The notes under the pieces are model-generated. The model worked only from the letters and a program-made list of their open reading frames with translations, was not told the DNA's origin and did no database searches. Source: Muscardinus avellanarius (lineage: Eukaryota; Chordata; Mammalia; Rodentia; Gliridae). Taken from it: a stretch of DNA of 64,000 nucleotides. Each line of letters starts with the position of its first letter. Position 1 is the stretch's first letter. Position numbers and translations under genes: made by a program. The stretch is taken from NCBI GenBank assembly GCA_963383645.1, contig OY726572.1:28278792-28342791 (forward strand). Direction: 5' to 3'. Positions 35,046 to 46,149 of the stretch are shown here, piece by piece.

Positions 35046-35290
35046 AAAATCAGCCAGGCATGGTGGCGCATACTTGTAATCCCCGCGCTTAGGAGGCAGA
35101 GACAGGAGGAGTGTGCACGTTCGAAGCCAGCTGTGCTGGCCTAAGAGACCCTGTTTACACATAGAAAAAAAAGTATAAAATAGGTCTGGGAGTGTAGCCC
35201 GTGGGAGTGTAGCCCAAAGGTAGAAGGGCTTCCAAAAACCCCAGTACCACCAAAAAAACAAAAAACAAAAAACAAATAACAACAATAAAA
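35046..35290 (+). mobile_element. Young B1-dID SINE with internal 15-bp tandem duplication
   Basis: Sense young copy: CAGCCAGGCATGGTGGCGC, CCCGCGCTTAGGAGGCAGAG, GTTCGAAGCCAGCTGTGC, GTCTGGGAGTGTAGCCC. TGGGAGTGTAGCCC is tandemly repeated (35187-35200, 35202-35215) at the ID-half promoter. A-rich tail of AAACAAAAAAC units. The 97-codon minus frame is its antisense. Confidence 0.92.
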
Positions 35291-35655
35291 AAGTTGTCAA
35301 ATCAAGAAAAGAAGCGTGTATTTTTATGTGTTATATATTTAAGATATAGTTCCAGAACAGAATTAGATCATTTGTGGGATAATAGATATACATATGTGTA
35401 TATATGTATACATTATATGTACTTTATAAAACTATGTGTATTTTTCTATCTTTATACACACATAAAAGATTATTATTACAATATTAATTACACTATGAAA
35501 TATTTTATTTATTTATATATTTAGCTTGTATGATACTGCATTTTTTATTTTTAATTTGTATAATTTTATAGATTACATTTTGGTTATTTAACATATTGAC
35601 CACTTTCATATATTGGGAATTCTGTATTCTTCTAGTCATTTTGATAAATATTATA
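35291..35655. other. AT-rich sequence
   Basis: TATGTA/TATATA-rich segment at 35388-35430, otherwise nothing recognised. Confidence 0.4.
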
Positions 35656-36895
35656 AGTTGTTTTCCCCATAGTTATTCTGATGTGCTAAACAAGAATCAG
35701 GAGTGATTCCTCCACCCTGTATATTTGGTGCCTCTTACTGGCTTCCTTTCTGTTCCCCCTCCTTCCTGACATTTTCTATCTCTAGGGATCATAATTCCAT
35801 TTATTTGTTTACACGATTGACTTACTGGTTTCCACCAAGAGTGAGAATATGTGACATTTGTCTTTCTGTGCCTGGCTCTTTTTACTTAACATGGTGATCT
35901 CCATTTTCATCCTTGATGCTGCAAATGACGTGATGTCATTCTTGTTTAGTTTAGTTTGTTTGTTTGCTTGTTTGTTTGTTGTTTGTTTGTATGAGGTACT
36001 GGGGATTGAACCCAGTAGCATTCTACCTTCGAACTATACCCCCAGCCCTATTTTTTATTCTTTATTTTGAAACAGGGTCTCGCTAAGTTGTGAAGGGCCT
36101 CACTAAGTAGCTGAGGCTGGCCACAAACCTACAATCCTTCTGTCTTAGCCTTCCAAGTACTAGAATTACAAGTATGAGCCACCGCTCCCAGCTTCTTTTT
36201 TAGTTTTAATAGTATTCTGTTGTGTAAGTATACCACATTTTCTTTATGCATCCATTCATTGAAGAGCACCTTGGTTAATTCCACCTCAGCTATTGTAAAT
36301 AGTGCTGCAATAAATATGGGAATGCTGATATATTTTTGGCATAAAGGGTTTGTCTCCTTTGGGTATATATCCTCTAGTGAAATTGTTGAATCACATGGTA
36401 GTTCTATTTGAAGTTCTTTGAGGCACACTCTTTTCCACATTGGCTATACTAATTTACATTCCCACCGACAATATATAATCATTCCAATTTCTTTGCATCT
36501 TTGCCAGAACCGATCATTTCGTGTCTTTTTGATGGTATCTTTTGACTGGGGTGAGATGCTCTCTTATTGTCGTTTTGATTTGCATTTCTCTAATGATTAG
36601 TGGAATTGAGCATTTCTTCATTTATTTTTTGGCCATTTGTATGTCTTCTTTGAGGAGTGCATCATTGGTTCTTTAGCCCAATTTGTAAATTAGATTTTTT
36701 TTTTAGCATTTAACATTTGAGTTCCTTATTTACTTCAGATATCAATCCTTTGTCAGAAGTCCTGTGCAAATGTGTTTTCCATTATATAGGTTGTCTCTAA
36801 ATTTTTGCCAGTTGTTTCCTTTGCTAGATAGATGCTTCTTGGTTTGTTGAAATAAGATTTGTGTATTTTGCCTGTCTTTATGTCCTTTCTAAAAA
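35656..36895 (-). mobile_element. L1 ORF2 3' end, antisense, interrupted by a SINE
   Basis: Antisense ORF2 motifs continue across the SINE: CTTAACATGGTGATCTCCA, CATCCATTCATTGAAGAGCA, TAGTGCTGCAATAAATATGG, CACCGACAATATATAATC, ATTTGCATTTCTCTAATG, ATTTTTGCCAGTTGTTTCC. Conceptual translation of 36129-36440 (minus) includes FIAALFTIA, typical of the L1 ORF2 C-terminus. Broken by stops. Confidence 0.88.
35940..36207 (-). mobile_element. B1-dID SINE nested in L1
   Basis: Antisense older copy with a TTTG-unit tail (35950-35990), GGTACTGGGGATTGAACCCA, GGGTCTCGCTAAGTTGTG and ATGAGCCACCGCTCCCAGC. CTTGTTTAGTTT (35941) and CTTTTTTAGTTT (36195) bracket it with one mismatch. Confidence 0.9.
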
Positions 36896-37227
36896 ATATT
36901 ACCTACAGCAATGTCTTAAAGTGCTGTGAAACATTTTAAAGATAACTTGATATCCAATTGTTGAAGAATACTTAGGAAATTTGGTAAAATCATAGATTTT
37001 AGGGAATATGCTATAGCATAACAGAAAATCTCGAATGTAAAATGTTATTCGATTAAGGAAACAAAATGTAAAATTTGATGCACAATATTTAATCAAAAGA
37101 TCAACATTTTAGAAAGTAATAATTGGATAAAATAAATCATAAGAATTGAGCAAAGATACTTTGATGTTGGCTATTATTGCCTCTTTGATTCTAAAATGTA
37201 TATAATGCATCAGTATTTCTGTAAAAG
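36896..37227. other. No recognised feature
   Basis: AT-rich, unassigned. Confidence 0.4.
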
Positions 37228-37440
37228 CTGGGCATGGTGGCATTTGCTTGTAATTCCAGCATTTGGGAGGCTGAGACAGGAGGTTTGTGCAGGTTTGAAG
37301 CAAGCCTCAGTTACTTCGTAAGGCCCTTTGCAACTCAGTGAGACTCTGTTTAAAAATAAAGAATAAAATAATAAGGCTGGGGGTGTCACTCAAAGGTAGA
37401 ATGCCTCTGGATTTCATTCCTGGTACTGCAGAAAAAATAA
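37228..37440 (+). repeat. B1-dID dimeric SINE (older)
   Basis: Sense copy: AGCTGGGCATGGTGGCATTT, TTGGGAGGCTGAGACAGGAG, GACTCTGTTTAAAAATAAAG, GGCTGGGGGTGTCACTCAAA, TTCATTCCTGGTACTGC. Confidence 0.92.
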
Positions 37441-38069
37441 TAGCACTGTAAATTTATTTTTTAGAAATGTCTCAATACTCACATTATTAAAATGGCACTC
37501 CTGCAGCTCATTCATTTGTAGAAAAATAGTATGTAAACTTTACTTAAACTGACAATGTAGCAACATTAGAATGTCTGTATGAATGGTAACTAAGAAATTT
37601 ACTAAATCCGTGTTCACTAAGATTGCATATATCTTTATATGCCTGCCACTGGGGAGAGTAGAAGGGAATATACAGTCATTTTATTAATAGTATATGGGTA
37701 GTAAAATTATGATTATATTTAACACCATGTTTTTTATAAATGTGTCATGCTATTTTGTATTTTTTAAAAAACTGATATTATAAAACAAAAATAAGCCTCA
37801 GTTTTGAACTGAAACAATGTATATATCATCCAGCATATCAAGATGTTTTTAGAGCCAACCTTGAGGTTGTTAGGTATAGTGAATGAACAGTGGTAACTGG
37901 GGGGAAGCTTCTAAGGCCCGACAAGCAAAAGTAGGCACTGGTGGAAAAAGTCCTAGTACAGGATTTGAAACTACAACAAAGGAGGTTGGTTTTATCTATA
38001 GCACAATTAATCCAGCCATTCACATTGCAAGTTATTATTGAAACAGTGGATGTTATATTCGTATAAAAG
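37441..38069. other. No recognised gene or repeat
   Basis: AT-rich and apparently single-copy. No domain in the short frames. Confidence 0.4.
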
Positions 38070-38400
38070 TTTTTATTTTTTTAACTGCTAATTACATGCC
38101 CATCAGAGTAATGGAAAGCATAATTATCCTTATTGTGCTTAGTGACATTGAAACCTCTATTATTCTGAGATTGGAGCTGCATAATTATAGATAATCGCTG
38201 CTACTGTATTGTCTGTTCAAATATAGCCCTGCAAAAAAAATTTTACTTTATTTTAATTAAACATGTTTAGGCTTTTAAAGTTTGGTTTGCTATGATAACC
38301 AAACAAATTGTATTTAAATGTCATAATGGCTTGTATTTCTCTAACTCTGGCTAATCATTTTGTCATCCAATCAGTTATTCAACTCTAGATAGGCTGACCT
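38070..38400. other. Candidate conserved non-coding block
   Basis: Repeat-free, AT-rich but compositionally ordered, with several homeodomain-type TAAT cores (GCTAATTACATG, GCATAATTATCC, GCATAATTATAG, TTTAATTAAACATG, GGCTAATCAT). No open frame. Conservation is inferred from appearance only. Confidence 0.3.
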
Positions 38401-39403
38401 TCTTCCACTTAAAATGAATTACATGTAATAAAAATTAAATGATTGATGTATTTTTGAGGACTTAATTCTAAAAGTAAACCTAGAAATAATTTAATAATAT
38501 GTGTAATATTCATTTTAGGTCTAGAAGATACTATTATTGGGTGAATAAACTTCTTAAAGGCTTATTGAAAATAAAACATGTTAGACACCTTCTACAATAC
38601 ATATGACACAAAGGGGGGATGTTAATGGAGAAAACTGTAAAACCCTTTTATTAGAGTTATCTTAGAAAGTTGCTGCACTGGGAATCAGCTATAAACCTGC
38701 ACATAGCAGCCTACCTGAATTTATTCAGTTCCTTTCATGTTTCAGACTTTGTGTAAACCTCACAAAAGAGCCTCAAACCCAAATCTCAAACTCCTCCTCT
38801 CAGTAATACAGTAACTCAGTTGGGAATTTCCTTCCCCTTAATGGAGAATCATCCTGTAGAGGAGGATGGTACTCTCCCTCCTTTATGGCACAGTCCATTT
38901 GTAGATCTAAGCTTGAGAAGCACATGACTGGGAGTCACCATGAGCATTCCTCCTGCCTGATGAGATGCTTGGTGGGAATCCAATCTTGGAAACAGTCAGA
39001 ATTCTTTGGTGGATTACAGATCATTGGGTTATGCTTCTTGTAGTCTCCCAAGCAACATAAATGTACAATTGCAAGTGAAAATTACAATTTGCAATTTAAT
39101 ATGCTATATTGAATCCAAACTAACCCACCTGGAGTCACCTACCAAAAGTCAAATACACCATGGGCCAGCAGCATCCTACAGCATTGAGTCTGCAGTTTAG
39201 GAGCAATGACATGTCCCTGGCAGAGAGATTAGGAGAAAGGCAGGAAGTTGAGTATAATAGAGACTGAAGTAGACTTGGGACTCCTACTGTCTTTAAGTTC
39301 AAAAGTTGTGTTCATCCTGTTAACAATGACATTATCTTTTGCATATTCGGTTCACATAAAGAACTATTTGAATCTGAGGAATGTTGTGGCCTTCCAGGGA
39401 TAA
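38401..39403. other. No recognised gene or repeat
   Basis: Unassigned; the 64-codon frame at 39006-39200 has no domain. Confidence 0.4.
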
Positions 39404-39634
39404 GCATACTGTTGATGAACATTGATTATAAAAGTAACCAAGTTCAAACTCAGTCTCTTCTTGATCAAGACTGTTTTTCCTCCTCAATGCCTTTGTTTTG
39501 CTTATTGATGTCCCCCTCTCTCTCTTGTTTTTGTTGTGTAATCCCTTTAGTGTAAAAGACATTTTGAGTTTTCCAGGCCTTATGTCATCTGGGCTCCTCA
39601 CTTTTCTCTTTCTCTTTTTCACTCCTGTGTACAC
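39404..39634 (+). repeat. Unclassified local repeat, copy A
   Basis: Shares ordered blocks with 41191-41390: ATACTGTTGATGAACATTG, CAAACTCAGTCTCTTCTT, CCTCCTCAATGCCTTTGTTT, GACATTTTGAGTTTTCCAGG, CTCCTCACTTTTCTCTTTC. Direct orientation. I cannot name the family. Strand is given relative to copy B only. Confidence 0.8.
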
Positions 39635-39699
39635 ATGTCTACTCCACACTCTACACAAATCTCACTATTCATTCTCCTGTAGAAGCACTTACTCCACCT

Positions 39700-39995
39700 C
39701 TGCTTCTAATGCCAAGTGGTTCTTCTCATTTGCTTGGTCTTTCAAATGTATAACTACCTGCTCAACTCCTGTCCTGCTTTAAGATCCAACTCAAAAGCCA
39801 CTTTAGTCCAGGGACCTTTCCTCATTATCCACACCTCAGTGTTAGGACTTTTAACTTTGCTTTCTCCTTTCTTTTAATAGATAACACAATTTGACATTAG
39901 TTCTTCATGTACTTGTTATTTTATCCCATTAATTTGGAAGTGTTTTGGGCTAAGTCTTCATTCTAGATATGATAGATGTTACAAGAAATAATATC
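39700..39995 (+). repeat. Probable L2 LINE 3' fragment
   Basis: GCTTTAAGATCCAACTCAAA, GCCACTTTAG and GGGACCTTTCCTCATTATCC resemble the L2 3' region (AGCTCAAATGTCACCTCCTC to CCTTCCCTGACC). Highly diverged. Confidence 0.45.
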
Positions 39996-40671
39996 ACTTT
40001 CAATTCCATAACCTGTAAGATAAGAAGAGTGTAAGGTTTTTTTTTCCCCTATTTTAAGTATAGAAGATTTTCTAAGCTCACAACAAACCCTTCTACTGTC
40101 ACCTTATATCAATCTTTTTCAAAAAAGATATAAAAATAGGATGACAATTTTTATATGTAACCACTTACTATTTACATAGTAGATTAACTGTGAGATACAA
40201 TATTTATAGGAGACGGTAATGAGAATAGACAGCATTCTTTCCACTTAATTAAAATCATGCTCATGTAGAAGAATGTAGAAGAGTGATCTTTATAGGCATC
40301 TTAAAACTTCATAACTAGAAGTGCTAATTTAAATATGGACAATTTTTTAAATGGTAACATAAATGATATAACTAAAGACCACTTTGGGAAAATGTAGGTT
40401 TCAATTATGAAAAGGTAAAAATATAAGAATAGAGAAAGAAAATCTAAAGAGATTAATCTTTCCCTGATCATCTAATAATGGACCCTACACTATTTACTTT
40501 GTATTTCTGATAACCAGAACATGAAGAGAGAAGGGAATGAAATGTATTAGTCATATTTTCTGCGGCACATGAAAAAACTGCATTATACAATCAACTTTGC
40601 ACAATCCCATTTCCTGGGAGAAGCCAGCTAGCGTGTGGTGGAAGAGTGGCCCCTGCCCAAATTATGTCTCA

Positions 40672-40676
<5 letters not shown>
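39996..40676. other. No recognised feature
   Basis: AT-rich, unassigned. Confidence 0.4.

Positions 40677-40732
<56 letters not shown>
40677..40732. repeat. (AG)n microsatellite
   Basis: Pure AG run of about 27 units; the 89-codon minus frame over it is a repeat artefact. Confidence 0.97.
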
Positions 40733-40733
<1 letters not shown>

Positions 40734-40820
40734 CAAGAAAAATATGAGAAATATTTTTAGCTCGTAGAAATCAGAAACAAAAGTGTAACACAGGAAAGCA
40801 GGACAGATAATCATATTTTT

Positions 40821-41052
40821 GATCATGATTTTTTTTGTGTGTGGTACTGCGGATGGACTCAGGAGCATTCTACTTCTGAGTGACACTCCTAGCCCTTCTT
40901 TTTTATTCTTTATTTTGAAAAAGGGTCTCACTAAGTTGCAGAGGGCCTCACTAAGAAGCTGTGGCTGGATAAGAACCCGGATCCTCCTGTCTCAGCCTCC
41001 CAAATGCTGGAATTATAAGTGTGAGCCACCACGCCTGGATGGATCATGATTT
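40821..41052 (-). mobile_element. B1-dID SINE with perfect 11-bp target-site duplication
   Basis: GATCATGATTT at 40821-40831 and 41042-41052. Antisense dimer between: GTGTGGTACTGCGGATGGAC, GGGTCTCACTAAGTTGCAG, GTGAGCCACCACGCCTGG. Older subfamily with full B1 middle. Confidence 0.92.
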
Positions 41053-41190
41053 CTTAATTCTTATATGTGACATACAGCTATACTAGTTTATGTTATAAAT
41101 TAACTTCAGAATATAAAATGCTACAAATAGTGGCCATTTTTATGCTTATTATAGTATTCACGGTTTCCCATACTTTCTTATATCATCACA

Positions 41191-41390
41191 GCACACTGTG
41201 GATGAACAATGATCATAAGAAGTATCCAAGTCCAAACTCAGTTTCTTCTTCCTCCTCAATGCCTTTGTTTTGCTTTTGTGTGTGCTTGTGTGATTCCTTT
41301 ATTGTAAGAGGCATTTTGAGTTCTCCAGGCCCCATGTTGTCTTGGCCTCCTCACTTTTGTCTTCCTCTCTTTCACTCTTGTGTGAGTATA
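41191..41390 (+). repeat. Unclassified local repeat, copy B
   Basis: Direct copy of 39404-39634, starting CACACTGTGGATGAACAATG and ending TTTCACTCTTGTGTGAG. It lacks two short insertions present in copy A. The 115-codon frame 41067-41414 crosses it without a domain. Confidence 0.8.
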
Positions 41391-43239
41391 TTTTTTAACC
41401 AAAATGAGTTTTGAAATCTATAGCATTGATTTTTCAGGATTTTTCATGCCAAATCAGTTTAATGCTTCAAAACACATAAACTTCTTCTAGTGTAATCGGC
41501 AGTAAGCAACATTCTTCTTATGGTTTAAACAAATTTCTTTCAAAAGCATGTCTTCTATGATAGGTATTTCTAAAAGAAAATGTAGAAAATTTATCAAGAG
41601 GAATAAATAATTGAAGTCTAAAACAATGGTTGTCAATATGTGACCCATAGAATTTTGGGGGTCCCAGAGACACTTATAATAGGTACATGATTTCAAAGCC
41701 ACTTTAATAATAATGTTATTTTTTCTTTTTTACCATGTTAACAATATACTCATAGTGTACAATTAATGGTGGGTGAAACTACTGGCATCTTAGTATGAAT
41801 AAAGAACATGGTGCCACACCATATAAGTAATAATCCTTTCCTTTACCACCACAAACACACAGAAAAAGTAAACCGGTTTCACTTAAAAGGTCTTTCATGA
41901 ATTGGTTAAACTAATTTTATTAATTTCAATTCTAAAATAAACATACTACTAAACCTATGTGAGAAAGTGTGGGAAATAGTCATTAAACTCTTTTAGTACA
42001 AACCAAAGTGTGCTTGTATGTTGAGAAAAAGGGAATTGTTTGACATTTGGGCTGATTTATTCATGAAATTTATGGGTTTTTTTTTTTTTGCAAACTTTTT
42101 CCCTTGAAGACATACAAATAGAGAATATTTTGACTTGAGTATCTGGCAGATATTTTACCCAAAATAAAGGAACAAAGCTTGTCATTTTAAGGTAAACAGT
42201 GGGCAGTAGTTATTGGTAGTAATAGAATGTAAGCTTTCAAGGGAAGCATTGAAATTTTAGAGAACTTGTGTCATAAAAATCCTAACAACTTTCTAGTACT
42301 TAAATACTTTTGTGATGACAATGGCGATGGTATTATTAACCATGATTAAGAGGCAACAAAAACACACATATGTTCACAAAAATATGTACACATCTGCTAC
42401 TGGTTTCTGACACAAACTTTCTAAAACTTTTCTAGTCTCCTGACCCACAAGAGGGATAGCAGCACCTTTTGCTCTAACATTTGGTCTTTGACCCCAGTTT
42501 CTGACATGGAGCTCCAAACTCCCTTGGCAATTTTTGGGTGAAAGGGCAATGTATTGTTATAATGAGGTGACTCTTGGTTCACTTTTGGATAGGAGCTGGT
42601 TACCAGTTTCCAAATATATAATACCCTAAACCCCATGTTAGGGAACCTTTTTGCCTAAGATGTCTAGTTAGTCTATTGGCAAGTTTAACTTAAATCACTC
42701 CATAATTTGAAAAGTAAATAAAGTTAACTAAAATGGTTTTAATTAATAAAGATAATTGATTGAGACATCTATGAAAGTTGGAAGAAAGGGCTGGTAAGTG
42801 CCAGGTACCGACTGGGATGGATTCTCAAGTAAAAGGAGGAGTGATCCTAGAGGAAAAGTTTCAGAAAAACCTAGAACAAATTTAGGGTGGGATAGGAGCC
42901 ATGTTAAGAATCTAAAAGGTATACATGGAGCAGAAGCTAAAAATCAAGGTAATTTTTGGGCAGGATTTCTAATGATGTGCTTTAAACCAAATATCAAATA
43001 ATTATTTAATTCGTTAACAAAAATAAAAATAAATCTCCTTGCCAACTGCTGACAAGCCCAGGTAAACACATATAAAACCTTTCTCCCTCTAGGTTTCTTC
43101 TATAAATACATAAAAAAATGACAAATGGAAACCACCTTACAAATCTCAGACAATGGGCAAGCCGATGAGGCAAAGTCAGCCATGATGACACAGGTGAGTC
43201 TCTCTTCCCTCCTCGCTGAAATAGTAGTTGACCTGCTGT
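41391..43239. other. Unrecognised sequence, no gene
   Basis: About 1.85 kb with no SINE, L1 or LTR motif recognised. Frames up to 71 codons, no domains. Confidence 0.4.
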
Positions 43240-43375
43240 ACTGGTTCATTATAATCTGAGATTAAAAATAAAAGCCAGTTACTCTTCCACTGTCACTTCT
43301 GTTTCTCTAGTACCTAGAATAGTGTCAATGTTCATTAAGTGTTCAACACATACATGTTCAAACTTTAATTAAATA
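43240..43375 (+). repeat. Probable L2 LINE 3' terminus
   Basis: CTAGTACCTAGAATAGTGTC and TTCATTAAGTGTTCAACAC match the L2 end (CAGCACCTAGAACAGTGCC, GTAGGTGCTCAATAAA). Confidence 0.5.
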
Positions 43376-43421
43376 CAATATAAAAGGCTTTCTCCTCTTT
43401 ACAACCCACTGTGAAACTTCT

Positions 43422-43457
<36 letters not shown>

Positions 43458-43852
43458 GTGGGAAGAGGTACTGGGTACTGAGTCCAAAATAGCCTGTGTT
43501 GGGCTACAGCCCCAGAGCTATTTTATTTCATTTTTAATAAATTTTTTGTAGTACTGGGAATTGAACCCAGGGGCATTGTACCTCCTTCAGTCCGATGATT
43601 TACCTTTATTTTGAAACAGGATTTCATTAAGTTGTGGAGATCCTCACAGAGTAGCTAAGGCTGGCTGTGCACCTGTAATCTTCCTGTCTCATCCTCCTAA
43701 GTCCTGGATTTTTTATTAAGTTTTGAAACAGGATCTTGCCAGGTTGCTGAGAGTCTTACTAAGTTGCTACAGCTCTGGTTGAACATGCACTCCTCCTGTA
43801 TCATCTCCTCCCCCAAGTACTGGGATTACAGCTGTAATTATGGCACCAGCTA
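43422..43852 (-). repeat. B1-dID SINE with (TG)n tail, split by a second nested SINE
   Basis: TG run at 43422-43458, then the outer antisense ID half (TACTGGGTACTGAGTCC to AGAGCTATTTTATTTC). A second antisense SINE sits at about 43545-43708 (GTAGTACTGGGAATTGAACC to CTCCTAAGTCCTGG). The outer B1 half resumes at 43712-43852 (TTTTGAAACAGGATCTTGCC to GTACTGGGATTACAGC). Confidence 0.8.
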
Positions 43853-43977
43853 ACGTCAACCTTCTTCATATATAAATGACATAGCTTATTGTTCTCATTT
43901 TGAGCTTTTGCAAACAAGTACAGATAGACATTAGTTTTTTGAAAAAGGTTTAGGATTAGCCTGAAAATATTGATTTC

Positions 43978-43981
<4 letters not shown>

Positions 43982-44025
<44 letters not shown>
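43982..44025. repeat. (TG)n microsatellite
   Basis: Pure GT run of about 22 units, not attached to a SINE. Confidence 0.97.
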
Positions 44026-44027
<2 letters not shown>

Positions 44028-44399
44028 ATCTGCTCTGACCAGACTCTTGATTAAGGACTAGAAATTCAGAGATAAATAGGTTTTGAGCTTTAACTTTCAT
44101 TGGAGGAGAATAACACAGACAATTACAATAGAAAGTAGAACGTTTTCTGGCTAAGTTCAAAATGAAGCATTTGACATGCAAAAAAAAAGAGATAATTTGT
44201 TGAAACTCCTGGGAATAGGAGAAATCTGTGTTGATATTTTAAGTGAGATAAAGCTGTGAAAGCCCTTAGTACCGTTAAATGCCCCACACTTTTCCCACAT
44301 CCTCCTGAGATGTAAGAATCTTTGCATCTGTCTTCCTTTGCATAGCCACTCTGATCACATATAAATATGTGCTGAAAAAAGAAGATTTTTAATTCAATT
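44026..44399. other. No recognised feature
   Basis: Unassigned sequence. Confidence 0.4.
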
Positions 44400-45020
44400 T
44401 AAAAGATTCATTGTTCTTGCATCCTAAGAAAACAAATAGAGCTAAATCATTTGCTGATTTAGAAATATGGTAATTTATCATATTAAAAGCTATTAAAAGG
44501 TAAACTTGGCGGAAATCACAGATTAAACATACCTTTAAATGAAATTTCAGAGTCATTTAAGACCACTAAGAAAAAGTTAACCTCCATAAGAGGTGCCAGA
44601 CCAGAGCCTTTCGATTAGCCATTTGTATCATAGAACATTTCTGTTCTCTTGAATATTTAGTCTACAATGAGAACACTGCAGAGTATTTGGCTTCTAGGAA
44701 AATAGCTTCCTCTTAATAAATTAAATGCTGAGTGGCCTTTCAGATTCATAGTTAACATCTGTTACCCATAATTAATTGTCATCATTAATGAAACAAGCGC
44801 TCTCTCAGTGCACACTGAGGCAGTCTGCTGTATTCTACAGAGAAGCTGGTGAGTGGAAGAATTTTGATTTTGCTATCTTTCTCAATATGAAATATTTCGA
44901 AGGATTCTGTGTTGAAAGTGCTTCTCTTCTGCCACATATGTTTTTGTCTGTGACTATCTGTCATTCCCTGGCAATTGCTAGCTTTGAAGGGAGCAGGTGA
45001 CAAAGGTGTTTTCCCAAGCT
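44400..45020. other. Candidate conserved non-coding block
   Basis: Over 600 bp free of recognised repeats, with balanced composition and dense TAAT/ATTA motifs (CCATAATTAATTGTCATCAT, TCTTAATAAATTAAATGC). Overlapping frames on both strands (44776-45000 plus, 44785-45054 minus) show no domain. Regulatory function is inference. Confidence 0.3.
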
Positions 45021-45239
45021 TCAGTGGGATTTTCTTCCTTATGAGTATGTTCACTTAAGTTTGGTTTTTGCTTTAAGAATCATTTGAAAATAAAAAAATA
45101 ACAGGAGTATTTAAAAATTTAGTGACTTTAATTCAGCTTTTTTTTCTTTAGGTCTTTTCCTTCTACTTTAGTCTTCTACTTTACTTTAAGTCTACTTAAG
45201 AGTTTTATTTACTTATTTATTCATTTATTTGTTTTTTTA

Positions 45240-45695
45240 CTTATTTAATTTTTGGTGCTGAAGATTGAGTTCAGGATGCTCTACCTATAAGCCATGACTT
45301 CAGTCCTATTTTAATTTTTCTTTTGAAACAAGGTATTACTCCTCATTTCAAGGAGGCTCAGGCTTGTAACTCCAGTACCTGGAAGGTTGAGACAGGAGGA
45401 TAGCACGTTTGCAGCCAGCCTCAGCTACTTGGTGATGCCCTCCACAACCTAGTGAGACTCTGTTTCAAAAATAAGAATAAAAATAGGGCTGGGGATATAG
45501 CTCTGAGGTAGAATTCCCCTGGGTTCAATCTCCAGATTTTTCTCCCCACACACCACAAAATCAGAAAAGAAACAAGGTTTTGCTAAGTTGCTGAGTGTTT
45601 TGCTAAGTTCCTAATGCTGGCCTCAAACGCATGATCCTCTTGTTAAGACTTCTAAGCACTGGAAATACAGGTATGTACCACCATGCCTGGCTTGC
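45240..45695 (-). repeat. B1-dID SINE split by a nested SINE
   Basis: Outer antisense SINE: ID half at 45250-45320 (TTTGGTGCTGAAGATTGAG to TTCAGTCCTATTTT), B1 half resuming at 45585 and ending ACCACCATGCCTGGC at 45693. A sense SINE interrupts it. Confidence 0.88.
45325..45584 (+). mobile_element. B1-dID SINE inserted into another SINE
   Basis: Sense dimer (GGCTCAGGCTTGTAACTCC to GGGTTCAATCTCCAGA) bracketed by GAAACAAGGTATTACT (45325-45340) and GAAACAAGGTTTTGCT (45569-45584), 14 of 16 identical. The duplicated target is itself antisense SINE linker sequence. Confidence 0.88.
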
Positions 45696-46149
45696 ATCTT
45701 GTTCTTAACATAAAAAATAATTACTTTTTTAAAAAAAATGAAAATGATCAATAATGAAAGTCTTGGCTTGAAAACATTTCTTACTTTCTTACTTTTTGCT
45801 ATCTTTCTGATTTTTTAATACTTAGTAAGATTAAGTGTACTTCTCAAAAATTCTGATTTAATGTGTATGATACAATTGTTTTCACTGGGAAAAAGAACAC
45901 TTGAAGCTCTCATGAAATAGCAGATATCTTGTTAAAGTTTCATGATATTTCTCTGTAGGAGAAATAAAAATAATATCTAGATATGGCGTGGGCTTGCCAC
46001 TGAGGTTCTCTTTCTTTTGTTTCTGAAAGAAGCTGAGAATAAAATTAACCAAACATGGCAAAAATGAGTTGGTTTGTTAGTTACAGAGGTATTAAGAAAG
46101 CCAGCATGCATCATAAAAGTATTTTTTAGGAGGAGGATTTAAAGAGATA
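45696..46149. other. No recognised feature
   Basis: AT-rich, unassigned. Confidence 0.4.

Noticed and set aside
41067..41414. 115-codon plus-strand frame
   Set aside because: Overlaps unclassified repeat copy B and has no domain; frames in copy A differ.
44776..45000. Possible exon with a GGTGAGT donor-like site near 44847
   Set aside because: The acceptor-like CTACAG lies only about 10 bp upstream of the donor, and frames on both strands overlap without a domain.
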